Below are positions 1 through 7,552 of a stretch of 8,462 nucleotides of DNA, one piece after another. The translations under genes were made by a program, and so were the position numbers. Source of the DNA: Planktomarina sp. (GTDB lineage Bacteria; Pseudomonadota; Alphaproteobacteria; Rhodobacterales; Rhodobacteraceae); assembly GCA_002698165.1 (NCBI GenBank), contig NZVF01000046.1, positions 26,861 through 35,322 of the forward strand, in the 5' to 3' direction. The notes under the pieces are model-generated. The model was not told the DNA's origin. It saw nothing but the letters and a program-made list of their open reading frames with translations, and did no database searches. The number at the start of each line of letters is the position of its first letter. Position 1 is the stretch's first letter.

Positions 1-525
1 GCGAAAATAGCACCTGGCCTACTTTGGCTGGGAGCACTATTGGCATGCCTTCTATCGTTAGATCGAATTTTTGGAATGGATTATGAAGATGGTACGTTAG
101 ATCTACTCGCAATCTCTCCATTACCTCTAGAGGGTGTTTGTTTGGCAAAATCACTTGCGCATTGGTTTACAACAGGTCTGCCTTTGTCATTGGCTGCCCC
201 AGTAATGGGTATCCTATTGAACTTAGATCCTCATGTAGGTGGTATTCTTTGTTTATCATTATTAATAGGAACTCCATCGTTAAGTCTCATAGGTTCATTT
301 GGAGCGACCCTAACACTTGGCATTAAGAGAGGTGGTTTGCTTTTGTCACTTTTAGTATTGCCCCTATATGTTCCAACTCTAATTTTTGGCGCTAAGGCGG
401 TCCATTCTGCTGTGGAAGGGCAGGCAGTTGTCCAGCCTTTGGTTTTAATTTTAGCGATTTCTCTAGGCGCAATTGCCGCTTTACCATTTTTTTCTGCAAT
501 GGCATTACGAGTTAATTTGCAGTGA
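1..525 (+). CDS. ccmB: Haem exporter/cytochrome c maturation ABC permease CcmB (5' end outside window)
   Basis: This is the C-terminal 174 residues of CcmB, the integral membrane subunit that partners the CcmA ATPase in the CcmABCD complex of System I cytochrome c maturation. That complex releases holo-CcmE from CcmC in the inner membrane. The frame is open from the first base, so the ATG at 40 is internal. Family landmarks visible are ARIAPGxLW-like KIAPGLLWLGALLA at the window start, the DRIF...DYEDGTLDLL segment, PLPLEGVCLAKSLAHW, the TLGIKRGGLLLSLLVLPL stretch and the terminal ALRVNLQ (E. coli CcmB, as recalled, ends ALRISIQ). Several hydrophobic segments fit the six-helix family topology. 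About 45 residues of a typical 218-aa CcmB are missing upstream. ccmC follows 42 nt downstream on the same strand. ccmA is expected just upstream but is not in view. Confidence 0.95.
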   Translation, partial: AKIAPGLLWLGALLACLLSLDRIFGMDYEDGTLDLLAISPLPLEGVCLAKSLAHWFTTGLPLSLAAPVMGILLNLDPHVGGILCLSLLIGTPSLSLIGSFGATLTLGIKRGGLLLSLLVLPLYVPTLIFGAKAVHSAVEGQAVVQPLVLILAISLGAIAALPFFSAMALRVNLQ

Positions 526-526
526 T

Positions 527-571
527 ATGAATATTGATTTTCAATATAAAGGTTTAAGTATTAGCCTATGA
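527..571 (+). CDS. Possible 14-codon coupling mini-ORF between ccmB and ccmC
   Basis: An ATG one base after the ccmB stop opens a 14-codon frame (MNIDFQYKGLSISL) whose TGA overlaps the ccmC ATG as ATGA. There is no clear Shine-Dalgarno for it, so it would depend on reinitiation by ribosomes ending ccmB. The best ccmC Shine-Dalgarno (AAAGG at 548-552) is 15 nt from the ccmC start, which is long, so passage of ribosomes through this frame could help ccmC start. This is inference from layout only; it may be chance, and no peptide function is proposed. Confidence 0.2.
   Translation: MNIDFQYKGLSISL
531..547 (+). repeat. Short inverted repeat (hairpin) before ccmC
   Basis: ATATTGA, a 3-nt TTT loop, then TCAATAT form a perfect 7-bp AT-rich stem directly before the AAAGG that is the likely ccmC ribosome binding site. 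There is no following T-run, so it is not an intrinsic terminator. It could mildly shape ccmC translation or mark an mRNA processing point; the stem is weak. Confidence 0.4.
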
Positions 572-1338
572 GCAGGCAGTCTGACATCAAATCTATTTAT
601 TCCTCCTTTTGGGAACTAGCTAATCCAAAGGTTTTTATGAAATGGACTGCCATATGGTTGCCTTGGATTGCCGTTTTAGGTGCCATCTGTCTCTTGGTAG
701 GCTTAATTTGGGGATTTTTTTTTACTCCAGATGATGTCCGTCAGGGCTCTACAGTAAAGATTATCTATTTACACGTTCCTTCCGCTTTGATGGCGATTAA
801 TGGTTACTTTCTAATAGTTATAGGCTCTCTGTTTTGGTTAATACGTAGGCAACATATATCAGTTTTAGCTTCCAAAGCGGCTGCGCCCGTAGGAATGACT
901 ATGACGTTAATAGCGATAGCTACAGGAGCAATTTGGGGTCAACCGATGTGGGGTACCTATTGGGTCTGGGATCCGCGTCTGACGAGCTTTCTTATTTTAT
1001 TGTTATTTTACATTGGTTATCTCGCTCTTTGGACTGCGGTTGAGGACGAAAATAAGGCTGCTGATTTAACCTCCGTTTTAGCCCTCGTCGGAGGTGTATT
1101 TGCAGTACTCAGCAGATATGCAGTCGTCTTTTGGAACCAAGGGCTCCATCAAGGGACGACGGTTACTATTTCTGATGGAATAGATCAGGAAAATATATCA
1201 AATATTTTTTTCCAACCCCTATTGTTTTCAATGGTAGGTTTTGGACTTTTTTTTCTGACGTTACTTTTAATAGGGACTAGAACAGAGATTAGGAACCGTC
1301 GGCTGGAAGTTCTTGAAGCATTGGAGAGGTTGAATTAG
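568..1338 (+). CDS. ccmC: Haem handling protein CcmC (cytochrome c maturation)
   Basis: CcmC is an inner-membrane protein of System I that presents haem b at its periplasmic face and loads it onto CcmE. The 256-aa product has six predicted membrane segments and the family's tryptophan-rich periplasmic loop, WGTYWVWDP at residues 128-136, followed by RLTSF. The two conserved periplasmic haem-ligand histidines are His69 in IYLHVPSA and His194 in NQGLHQG. The C-terminal EIRNRRLEVLEALERLN tail resembles Rhodobacterales CcmC as I recall it. Length is normal with a slightly long N-terminus before WELANP. No in-frame alternative start lies between 568 and Met24, which sits inside the first conserved segment. 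Shine-Dalgarno spacing is long (AAAGG at 548-552). It follows ccmB by 42 nt, and its stop overlaps the ccmD start by 1 nt (TAGTG). Confidence 0.96.
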   Translation: MSRQSDIKSIYSSFWELANPKVFMKWTAIWLPWIAVLGAICLLVGLIWGFFFTPDDVRQGSTVKIIYLHVPSALMAINGYFLIVIGSLFWLIRRQHISVLASKAAAPVGMTMTLIAIATGAIWGQPMWGTYWVWDPRLTSFLILLLFYIGYLALWTAVEDENKAADLTSVLALVGGVFAVLSRYAVVFWNQGLHQGTTVTISDGIDQENISNIFFQPLLFSMVGFGLFFLTLLLIGTRTEIRNRRLEVLEALERLN

Positions 1339-1487
1339 TGCCAGATCTTGGAAAATATGCTTTTGAAGTTAATAGCGCGTATTTAGTGACTTTCCTATTA
1401 CTCGCAATTATTGTCCTTGTTTACTTACGAAAGAACTGGAAGATAAAACGCCTATTAGCTGCGGCGGAGTTGCGAAAGGATGCGTAG
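1338..1487 (+). CDS. ccmD: Haem exporter small subunit CcmD (GTG start)
   Basis: This 49-aa protein starts with GTG and reads (M)PDLGKYAFEVNSAYLVTFLL and onward. The PDLGKYA opening matches Rhodobacter-type CcmD as I remember it. One membrane helix spans about residues 15-30 and is followed by a basic cytoplasmic segment (RKNWKIKR) and an Ala/Glu/Arg-rich tail, which is the standard CcmD layout. CcmD tethers CcmC, CcmE and CcmAB so that holo-CcmE can be released. A strong Shine-Dalgarno, GGAGAGG at 1323-1329, lies 8 nt before the GTG and decides the start. It overlaps the ccmC stop by 1 nt and the ccmG start by 8 nt. It is short and has a non-ATG start, so automated gene calling easily misses it. 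Confidence 0.92.
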   Translation: MPDLGKYAFEVNSAYLVTFLLLAIIVLVYLRKNWKIKRLLAAAELRKDA

Positions 1488-2019
1488 CCTATTATTCGGG
1501 TTACCCTTTTTGCTATTTGTAATTTTTACTGGATTCGCATTCTTTGGAACGATGCGAGAAAACCCAGATGTTCTTCCAAGTTCAGCTATTGGGAAAAATG
1601 CACCAAAAGTAAGTTTGCAACCATTGGCGAACAGTGTTCCCTTTAATTATGATGATTTGGCAAATGGAGCAGTCACATTTGTAAATTTTTGGGCGAGTTG
1701 GTGCGCCCCTTGCCGGGCTGAGCATCCGACGTTGATGTCACTTTCACAGCAAGGCATTCCTGTTTTTGGAGTAAATTATAAAGATAATCCTAAGAGTGCC
1801 ACTAAATTTCTTAGTGAACTAGGTGATCCTTATACTAAGTCCGGGGCTGACCCAGATGCTTCAATGGGATTAGATTGGGGTGTTTATGGTCTTCCAGAGA
1901 CTTTTGTTCTAGATCCTGATGGAAAGGTACTGCTTCGCGTCGCTGGTCCCTTAACTCAGCGCAACTTAGAGGCTAGAGTTTTGCCAGCTTTAAAAGCTGC
2001 CGGGCTCGCTTTCCCGTAA
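1480..2019 (+). CDS. ccmG: Thiol:disulfide interchange protein CcmG/DsbE (HelX type)
   Basis: This membrane-anchored periplasmic thioredoxin-fold protein keeps the CXXCH cysteines of apocytochrome c (through CcmH) reduced so that haem can be attached. The 179-aa product has an N-terminal hydrophobic anchor at about residues 3-23. The thioredoxin domain has FVNFWASWCAPCRAEHP at 67-83 with the redox pair Cys75 and Cys78. The CcmG-type GVYGLPETFVLD at 134-145 carries the cis-proline Pro139. Pro77 in WCAPC and the acidic residue Glu81 are typical of this reducing subgroup. GGAG at 1466-1469 lies 10 nt upstream of the ATG, inside ccmD. It is the last plus-strand gene here; ccmE, ccmF and ccmH are not in the window and in alphaproteobacteria are often encoded elsewhere. 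No good terminator is seen after it. Confidence 0.95.
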   Translation: MRSLLFGLPFLLFVIFTGFAFFGTMRENPDVLPSSAIGKNAPKVSLQPLANSVPFNYDDLANGAVTFVNFWASWCAPCRAEHPTLMSLSQQGIPVFGVNYKDNPKSATKFLSELGDPYTKSGADPDASMGLDWGVYGLPETFVLDPDGKVLLRVAGPLTQRNLEARVLPALKAAGLAFP

Positions 2020-2023
2020 TTTC

Positions 2024-2128
2024 AAAAGATACAATCGTATAAATATTTATCTATAGCAAAAAGTAGTGGCCAATTATAGCAGCTCGTAATGCAAGGTTCC
2101 GATTCTTTAAACGTTTTCTGTATCTTTT
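2024..2128. repeat. Separated 10-bp inverted repeat in the ccmG/acnB convergent gap
   Basis: AAAAGATACA at 2024-2033 and its exact reverse complement TGTATCTTTT at 2119-2128 flank most of the 112-nt space between two converging genes. The loop would be 85 nt, so it is not a classic intrinsic terminator for either gene. It could bring transcript ends together or be chance in AT-rich sequence. No other stem with a T-run is seen in this gap. Confidence 0.3.
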
Positions 2129-2131
2129 AGG

Positions 2132-4924
2132 CTAAAAGTGAATCGAACGTGAACCTAGAGGTTTTTGAAGTGGTGGTGCAAATTTCGTAAGATTAATACC
2201 TTTAACGGCAGCTTTGTATTCGTCCAATGTCGGTGTTCGTCCAAGTATTGCAGAGATTACGACAACTGGGGTTGATCCTAGAAGAGACTCTCCTTTTTTT
2301 GTTGGCGAGTCGCCAACAACCCGGCCCTGAAATAGACGTGTTGAAGTAGCAAGAACGGTATCACCTTTGGCAGCTTTCTCCTGATTACCCATGCACAAAT
2401 TGCAACCTGGCCGCTCCAAATAAAGAATATTCTCATATTCTATCCGCGCCACCTGCTTTGGAGCACTATCATCAAACTCAAATCCGCTGTACTTCTGTAG
2501 GATCGCCCAGTCCCCTTCTTCTTTAAGCTCGTCAATTATGTTGTAAGTAGGAGCCGCAACAATTAGTGGCGCTTTAAACTCTACCTTATCATGGAGAGCT
2601 TCAAGATTGCGCAGCATATGTGCCACTATTTTAATGTCACCTTTATGGACCATACAGGAGCCAACAAAGGCTAAGTCAATTTTCTTTTTAGCACGATATT
2701 CTGATATGGGTCGGATCGTATCATGCGTATAACGCTTTGAAATATCCGCATTATGAACATCTGGATCAGCAATCATTGGTTCATCAATGGTATCAAGATT
2801 AACCACCACATGAGCAAAATACTTTGCATTTTTATCTGGTGTAAGTGCTGGTTTCGTACCTGAACTTATCTCCTCAATTCTTTTTTCAGCTATGCTAATG
2901 AGCTTTTGTAGCATGCCATTTTCATGCTCCATACCTTTGTCAATCATTATCTGAATTCGGGACTTTGCTATTTTTAGGGACTCAATCAGAGTGTCATCGT
3001 TTGAAATACAGATCGATGCTTTTGCTTTCATTTCAGCTGTCCAATCTGTGAAAGTGAACGCCTGATCCGCTAAAAGCGTTCCAATATGAACTTCAATAAT
3101 GCGGCCCTGGAATACATTGTCCCCATGCTGGGCTAACATTTGTGACTGAGTAGCGTGGACTACATCTCGAAAATCCATATGATCAGCCATCTTGCCTTTA
3201 AAAGTGACTTTAACCGTCTCTGGTATTGGCATCGATGCCTCTCCAGTTGACAGGGCTAGCGCGACCGTTCCAGAGTCGGCACCAAACGCGACTCCCTTTG
3301 ACATGCGTGTATGGCTGTCACCGCCAATTATAATTGCCCAATCATCTACTGTGATGTCATTTAGAACCTTATGAATAACATCCGTCATTGGATGATATAT
3401 ACCTTTAGGATCTCGTCCGGTGACCAGTCCAAACTTGTTCATGAATTTCATTAATCTTGGGGTATTGGTCTGTGCATTTAGGTCCCAAACTGATGCAGTA
3501 TGACAACCAGATTGGTAGGCGCCATCTATACTGGGAGACAAAGTCGTAGCAGCCATTGCCTCAAGTTCTTGGCTGGTCATAAGCCCAGTTGTATCCTGGG
3601 ATCCAACTATATTTACCCTAACACGCACATCTGATCCAGCATGTAGTACTTTATCTGGTGTTACTCCAAGTGCGTTGGCATTGAAGATCTTTTCAACGGC
3701 TGTCAGTCCCTGGCCCTCATGACTAATTTCTTTTGATGGTGAAAAAACAGATGGGGTTTCAATTCCCAAAGTTTTAGCTGCAAAGCTCTGAAGTTTCTTG
3801 CCGAATACAATGGCGTAGGACCCACCAGCCTTCATGAATTCCATTTTTTGCGGTGAGAACGAAGTGGTCATGTCAGCGAGCTCTTCGTTACCTTTGGCAT
3901 CATAGAGTTTTTTTCTTTTAGTATTAATTATTAAAATTGTTCCTGTTTCTACGGAGTAGCGTTGTTCTAGGATTGGGTCGCCGGCGTTGTTTAAGATTGG
4001 ATGACCATTTTTGTCTAATTTTTTGACCCAGTTCTTAAGATCAACACCAATGCCACCAGTAACGCCAACGGTAGTAAGAAAAATGGGAGATATCCCATTG
4101 GTGCCAGCCACGACAGGTGCGACGTTTACGAAAGGTATGTAAGGACTGCCCTCCTTACCTGTCCACAGTGCCACATTATTTACTCCTGACATCCGCGACG
4201 AGCCCACACCCATAGTACCCTTCTCGGCGATCAACATCACACGCTTATCAGAATGCTTAAGCTTAAGAGCTTCAATCTCTTTTTGCGCTCGCTCCGAGAT
4301 AAAGCATTGTCCGTGCAGTTCCCGATCTGCGCGCGAGTGAGCTTGATTACCTGGTGAAAGCAGGTCTGTAGAAATATCGCCTTCTGCTGCAATGTAAGTA
4401 ACAACTTTGATCTCTTCTTCTATATCTGGCAATTTTGTAAAAAACTCAGCTTTGACATAGCTTTCGAGTAACTCACGCGCAATTTCGTTGCCTTCACTAT
4501 ACGCTCTAGAAATTCGATTGGTATCAGCCTCATAAAGAAAAACTTGGGTTTTTAAGACTGTAGCGGCAGCTTTTTTGATAACAGGGTCATCACTGAATGC
4601 TAAATCTAAAAGAACCTCTATTGAAGGACCGCCCTTCATATGTGACAAAAGCTCTAGGGCAAATTCGCCATTAATTTCTTTCACCAGTACTTTTCCGGTC
4701 ACAATGTCTTTAAGAAAATGCGCTTTTTCCGTTGCCGCACTCGTCGTACCCGGGAGAGTATTATATATCAAATAATTAAGTGAATCTTTTCGATCTTTAT
4801 TGTTTAACTCTTTAATGTTGGAAATGACCTCTTTAGTCAAAAAAGCATCGTCAATTGGTTTGGGACTCAAACCCTTAGCTTTGCGGACTTCTATATCCTT
4901 CAGATATTCTTGGTAGAGGCTCAT
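2132..4924 (-). CDS. acnB: Bifunctional aconitate hydratase 2 / 2-methylisocitrate dehydratase, long AcnB form
   Basis: AcnB isomerises citrate to isocitrate through cis-aconitate in the TCA cycle, and many members also hydrate 2-methyl-cis-aconitate in the methylcitrate cycle. The 930-aa product starts with the AcnB-specific HEAT-like domain (about 1-165), then the swivel domain with GVGSSRMSGVNN (239-250) and the catalytic domains with GSQDTTG (441-447), GGDSHTR (534-540), VGSCMVHKGD (754-763) and RPGCNLCMGNQ (838-848). The [4Fe-4S] ligands are predicted to be Cys757, Cys841 and Cys844. Swivel-before-core order identifies AcnB, not AcnA. It is about 65 residues longer than E. coli AcnB (865 aa), with extra sequence near 297-350, 690-705 and 815-835. 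It reads like the roughly 925-aa Bacteroidetes AcnB as I remember it. The start MSLYQEYLKDIE fits that family, though no Shine-Dalgarno lies close to it. It lies 207 nt downstream of the acyltransferase gene and converges with ccmG. Confidence 0.97.
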   Translation of the reverse strand: MSLYQEYLKDIEVRKAKGLSPKPIDDAFLTKEVISNIKELNNKDRKDSLNYLIYNTLPGTTSAATEKAHFLKDIVTGKVLVKEINGEFALELLSHMKGGPSIEVLLDLAFSDDPVIKKAAATVLKTQVFLYEADTNRISRAYSEGNEIARELLESYVKAEFFTKLPDIEEEIKVVTYIAAEGDISTDLLSPGNQAHSRADRELHGQCFISERAQKEIEALKLKHSDKRVMLIAEKGTMGVGSSRMSGVNNVALWTGKEGSPYIPFVNVAPVVAGTNGISPIFLTTVGVTGGIGVDLKNWVKKLDKNGHPILNNAGDPILEQRYSVETGTILIINTKRKKLYDAKGNEELADMTTSFSPQKMEFMKAGGSYAIVFGKKLQSFAAKTLGIETPSVFSPSKEISHEGQGLTAVEKIFNANALGVTPDKVLHAGSDVRVRVNIVGSQDTTGLMTSQELEAMAATTLSPSIDGAYQSGCHTASVWDLNAQTNTPRLMKFMNKFGLVTGRDPKGIYHPMTDVIHKVLNDITVDDWAIIIGGDSHTRMSKGVAFGADSGTVALALSTGEASMPIPETVKVTFKGKMADHMDFRDVVHATQSQMLAQHGDNVFQGRIIEVHIGTLLADQAFTFTDWTAEMKAKASICISNDDTLIESLKIAKSRIQIMIDKGMEHENGMLQKLISIAEKRIEEISSGTKPALTPDKNAKYFAHVVVNLDTIDEPMIADPDVHNADISKRYTHDTIRPISEYRAKKKIDLAFVGSCMVHKGDIKIVAHMLRNLEALHDKVEFKAPLIVAAPTYNIIDELKEEGDWAILQKYSGFEFDDSAPKQVARIEYENILYLERPGCNLCMGNQEKAAKGDTVLATSTRLFQGRVVGDSPTKKGESLLGSTPVVVISAILGRTPTLDEYKAAVKGINLTKFAPPLQKPLGSRSIHF

Positions 4925-5131
4925 GGCGGAATTAGCTAACTTTTTGCCTTATTGGCCTTGCTGTAAAATTATCTAGCGGACCAAAATTAACGATGATTAC
5001 TGCCTCTTTTTCGTATACAGAAACCTTATGTTCTTCAAGTCTTTTGAGCGTGTTGTATCAGTGCTGATTATTTTTTTCTTACTTAAACCCGTAATTTTTT
5101 GGCGCTTCAATTTGCAATACGTATTTACTTT
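4925..5131 (-). promoter_or_regulatory. Intergenic space likely holding the acnB promoter
   Basis: This is the largest gap on the minus strand and the only plausible place for a separate acnB promoter. The best minus-strand -35/-10 candidate is TTGAAG (5033-5038) with TATACG (5012-5017), but the spacer is only 15 nt and both boxes match 4 of 6, so I do not rely on it. A perfect palindrome AATACGTATT lies at 5116-5125, just after the acyltransferase stop. No minus-strand hairpin with a T-run that would end the upstream operon is visible, so read-through into acnB is possible. Confidence 0.3.
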
Positions 5132-6067
5132 TTAGTTCAGATCAGCGGGTTTACCAAAATTAGAATTATATTTCCAACGACGATGTATCCAAAACCAATT
5201 TCCTGGGTCTTTTGCGATGCGCAATTCAAGTGCCTTAGTAGCTTGTTTGGTCATTGTTAATGCATCTGAATGTTTTATAGGTTTTCCAATCTCAACATTG
5301 AAACTTACTGCGTCAGAGTTTCTCATTGAAAAGTAGGGTAAAAAAAGGGCATTCGATTTCATAGCGAAAGTTGCCGCCGTTAAAGCGGTGCGTGCTGGTT
5401 GGCCTAAAAAGTTTATAGAGGGCCCGTCTGGAACAGCCAGGTCAATCAACAACACTAACGTGGCGCCCCTTTTCAATGCTTTATAAAAGCTAAGAGTGCC
5501 CTGAGGCCCCGGTAAAAACACAGGACCTGACTTTCCTTCAATTAATAAAGTTTTTTGATAATGTCGGTCAAAATATGGATTTGACATAGGCCTAATCAAG
5601 CCACCAACTTTTATGCCATGTCTATATAAGGCCGCTCTAAATGCTTCATGATTTCCAAAGTGACCTGAAAAAAATAGAATAGGCCTATCATCAGAATGGG
5701 CTTTTAATAAGTCTTCGAGGCCCTCACCCCAAAGCTGGATATTCGGATTATGAGCCTGAAAATCAGCAGGGTACATATTTTCTAAAAAAGTCCTGCCAGC
5801 ATTGTCGAGGGCTTGGTCAGCAATGTTAGATAATTGTTTGCTTGAAAGTTCAGGATAGATAAACTTCAGGTTGGTTAATGCTCTTTTTCTGTAGCCTGTG
5901 ATGTAACCTAAAGGACCTTTCATCAAGGCTGCGATAAGCCTATGGCGAAAATTATATGGCAGTCGTCGCATGGACCTAAAAAATAACATTAAAATTTGAC
6001 TGAAAAGCCATTCTTTAAGTGTTCCATCTCTTCTAAAATTTTTATTCATCTTTAAACGCGGCCTCAT
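5132..6067 (-). CDS. LpxL/HtrB-family lysophospholipid or lipid A acyltransferase
   Basis: The family moves an acyl chain from acyl-ACP to lipid A precursors or other membrane lipids at the inner face of the cytoplasmic membrane. The 311-aa product has the usual family length. It carries the HX4E catalytic motif in SGHFGNHE with His136 and Glu141, the LIDLAVPDGPSINFLG block (207-222), and the diagnostic C-terminal PGNWFWIHRRWK (288-299). A hydrophobic stretch near 20-32 would be the membrane anchor. The gene overlaps the end of the permease gene by 26 nt; a second in-frame ATG at 6049 would cut the overlap to 8 nt, and neither start has a convincing Shine-Dalgarno (AAAAG lies 4 nt before 6067, GAGG 12 nt before 6049). 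The acceptor cannot be told from sequence. In the common LpxL pattern the D209 position is followed by Gln; here it is Leu. It is the last gene of the hydratase operon. Confidence 0.88.
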   Translation of the reverse strand: MRPRLKMNKNFRRDGTLKEWLFSQILMLFFRSMRRLPYNFRHRLIAALMKGPLGYITGYRKRALTNLKFIYPELSSKQLSNIADQALDNAGRTFLENMYPADFQAHNPNIQLWGEGLEDLLKAHSDDRPILFFSGHFGNHEAFRAALYRHGIKVGGLIRPMSNPYFDRHYQKTLLIEGKSGPVFLPGPQGTLSFYKALKRGATLVLLIDLAVPDGPSINFLGQPARTALTAATFAMKSNALFLPYFSMRNSDAVSFNVEIGKPIKHSDALTMTKQATKALELRIAKDPGNWFWIHRRWKYNSNFGKPADLN

Positions 6068-6914
6068 TTAACTTTTCGCGAGACCAGACATAAATACCCG
6101 CACCGACGATAATAATTGCACCGAGCCATGTTATAATATCTGGAATTTCTTTAAAAACAATAATCCCGAAAATAATGGCAAAAAGTAGTGCTGCGTATCC
6201 AAAAGGTGCGATGTCACTCGCCTGTGCTGTGGCGAAAGCCCTTATCATAAAAAGATGCCCAAGAATGCCCAATAACACCAGCGCAATTAAAATTGGTGCG
6301 TCGTTAATATTAATTGGTTGCCAAAAAAATGGGACTGCAAGTGATGAAAAAAAAGAACCAAAAAGTCCTTGATAAAATAAAGATCTCCAAGGTCCATCAG
6401 CCCTAACAAACCTGGTAGCTAAAGCGTAAATTGTAAAAAAAACAGCTCCAACTAATGGAACCAGAGACATTGTAGACATTACTGATGTCCCAGGTCTTAT
6501 TAAAACCATAGCGCCAAAAAATGCTACTCCAATACCGAAAACTCGCTTCCGCCCTATTCTTTCTTTTAAAATTATAACTGCGCCCAGCGTAACCATTATT
6601 GGTGCTAATTGCATTAATGCGGTCGCGTCGGCCAAGGGCAAGTAAATTACTGCAAGAAAAAATAGGTAACTACTTGTCGTTGTGGCAAAGCCCCTCAATG
6701 CATGTAAATGAAAATAATTACTTCGAACAAACATTTGGCCGGAAATTGCAAGAAACGTCCCAATTAAAATTGCTTGAGACATAAAGCGTAACCACACAAT
6801 TTGGGCTACTGGTACATTATGTCCTAATATTTTAGCCATCACATCCATCAATGCCATGGATAAAACCCCCAAGATCATCCAGATCGCGCCCTGTTGGGTC
6901 TTGTTAAGTTTCAT
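6042..6914 (-). CDS. EamA/DMT-superfamily permease with ten membrane segments
   Basis: This 290-aa inner-membrane transporter has two tandem EamA repeats, about residues 9-141 and 150-278, giving ten hydrophobic segments. The PLADATALMQLAPIMVTLGAVIILKERIG stretch at 93-121 is the classic end of the first repeat, and FGYAALLFAIIFGIIVFKEIPD (238-259) is its counterpart in the second. RarD/RhaT/S-adenosylmethionine-carrier-like DMT proteins move small organic metabolites. Substrate cannot be read from sequence, and DMT members vary widely between uptake and export. Its ATG overlaps the hydratase alpha stop as ATGA, which implies translational coupling. That is an unusual partner for a nitrile hydratase family enzyme and suggests it moves the enzyme's substrate or product, though this is inference. 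It overlaps the downstream acyltransferase start. Confidence 0.9.
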   Translation of the reverse strand: MKLNKTQQGAIWMILGVLSMALMDVMAKILGHNVPVAQIVWLRFMSQAILIGTFLAISGQMFVRSNYFHLHALRGFATTTSSYLFFLAVIYLPLADATALMQLAPIMVTLGAVIILKERIGRKRVFGIGVAFFGAMVLIRPGTSVMSTMSLVPLVGAVFFTIYALATRFVRADGPWRSLFYQGLFGSFFSSLAVPFFWQPININDAPILIALVLLGILGHLFMIRAFATAQASDIAPFGYAALLFAIIFGIIVFKEIPDIITWLGAIIIVGAGIYVWSREKLNEAAFKDE

Positions 6915-7552
6915 ATTGGAGATCTCGGAAGTCCAACACCGATCATACTATCCCGTGTCACCCAATCTTTTAGCTCGTTTTCTGAGAGCCCGATCGACTC
7001 TTTTGGTTGTGCAGGTACGACTATGTAACGCATGTCTGCTGTACTATCATGAACCCGTACTTGAATTTCCTCACCAAGTTCCAAACCGAACTCTGCGAGT
7101 ACTTTTCGTGGTTCAATAACAGTTCTGGATCTGTAAGCTCGAGATTTATACCAATCTGGAGGTAATCCTAAAAGGTTACGAGGATAGCATGAACATAGAG
7201 TGCAGACTATAACATTGTGAACTGTTTCAGAGTTTTCTAAGGCAATTAAGTGCATTGGACCAATGTCAAAACCCATATTCCTTGATGCTTCCCCAGCATC
7301 ATTAATTAGACTTTTTTTAAATGTGGGGTCTGTCCATGCCTTTGCTACTAGAGCCGCGCCGTTAGCAGGACTACGCTCATCCATAGTATTGATTTGTTCC
7401 TGAATTTGGGTTGCTGATAAATAACCTTTTTCGATCAATAGTTCTCGAACCGCTATTTCCATGGTCTGCCAATAAGTAAGAGAAGTATCGTCATCATCGC
7501 GATATGGATGATCAGATGGTGAAAGTGGAGCGTGATGGTCATGTGGCATCAT
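6911..7552 (-). CDS. Cobalt-type nitrile hydratase / thiocyanate hydrolase family alpha (ScnC-like) subunit
   Basis: This is the metal-binding subunit of the nitrile hydratase family, about 213 aa. The claw motif VCTLCSCY holds Cys117, Cys120, Ser121 and Cys122. Thr118 and Tyr123 mark the Co(III) type rather than the Fe type (CSLCSCT). In known enzymes the last two cysteines are oxidised to sulfinate and sulfenate. Other family marks are AKAWTDPTFK (70-79), GLPPDWYKSRAYRSR (129-143) and TRDSMIG (199-205). The residue after CYP is Arg125; nitrile hydratases have Trp there, and thiocyanate hydrolase has Arg as I recall. PRKVLAEFGLEL also resembles the thiocyanate enzyme. The N-terminus is His/Asp-rich (HDHH, then SDHPYRDDDD). 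Two ATGs are adjacent: GGAG at 7557-7560 lies 4 nt from 7552 but 7 nt from 7549, so 7549 may be the true start. It overlaps the beta C-half by up to 14 nt and the permease by 4 nt. Confidence 0.93.
   Translation of the reverse strand: MMPHDHHAPLSPSDHPYRDDDDTSLTYWQTMEIAVRELLIEKGYLSATQIQEQINTMDERSPANGAALVAKAWTDPTFKKSLINDAGEASRNMGFDIGPMHLIALENSETVHNVIVCTLCSCYPRNLLGLPPDWYKSRAYRSRTVIEPRKVLAEFGLELGEEIQVRVHDSTADMRYIVVPAQPKESIGLSENELKDWVTRDSMIGVGLPRSPI

Noticed and set aside
138..326. Plus-strand ORF inside ccmB in another frame.
   Set aside because: It overlaps clear CcmB coding sequence and its translation resembles nothing known.
3192..3374. Plus-strand 60-codon ORF opposite acnB, and similar ones at 4575-4775, 6175-6372, 6599-6784, 6856-7119 and 7566-7748.
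   Set aside because: Each lies opposite a well-supported conserved gene and has no family resemblance or ribosome site; they are antisense shadows.
5012..5038. Sigma-70-like promoter TTGAAG/TATACG ahead of acnB.
   Set aside because: The 15-nt spacer and 4-of-6 matches are too weak in AT-rich sequence to call.
4935..5057. A 41-codon stop-free stretch on the minus strand upstream of acnB with a protein-like translation (contains SVYEKEAVIIVNFGPLDNF).
   Set aside because: There is no ATG, GTG or TTG in the frame and no recognised family; open stretches of this size are common by chance. A decayed gene fragment cannot be excluded.
5057..5077. ATCAG-TG-CTGAT followed by seven T's on the plus strand, resembling an intrinsic terminator.
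   Set aside because: The stem is only 5 bp with a 2-nt loop, and no plus-strand gene ends nearby; on the minus strand, where the genes are, there is no T-run after it.
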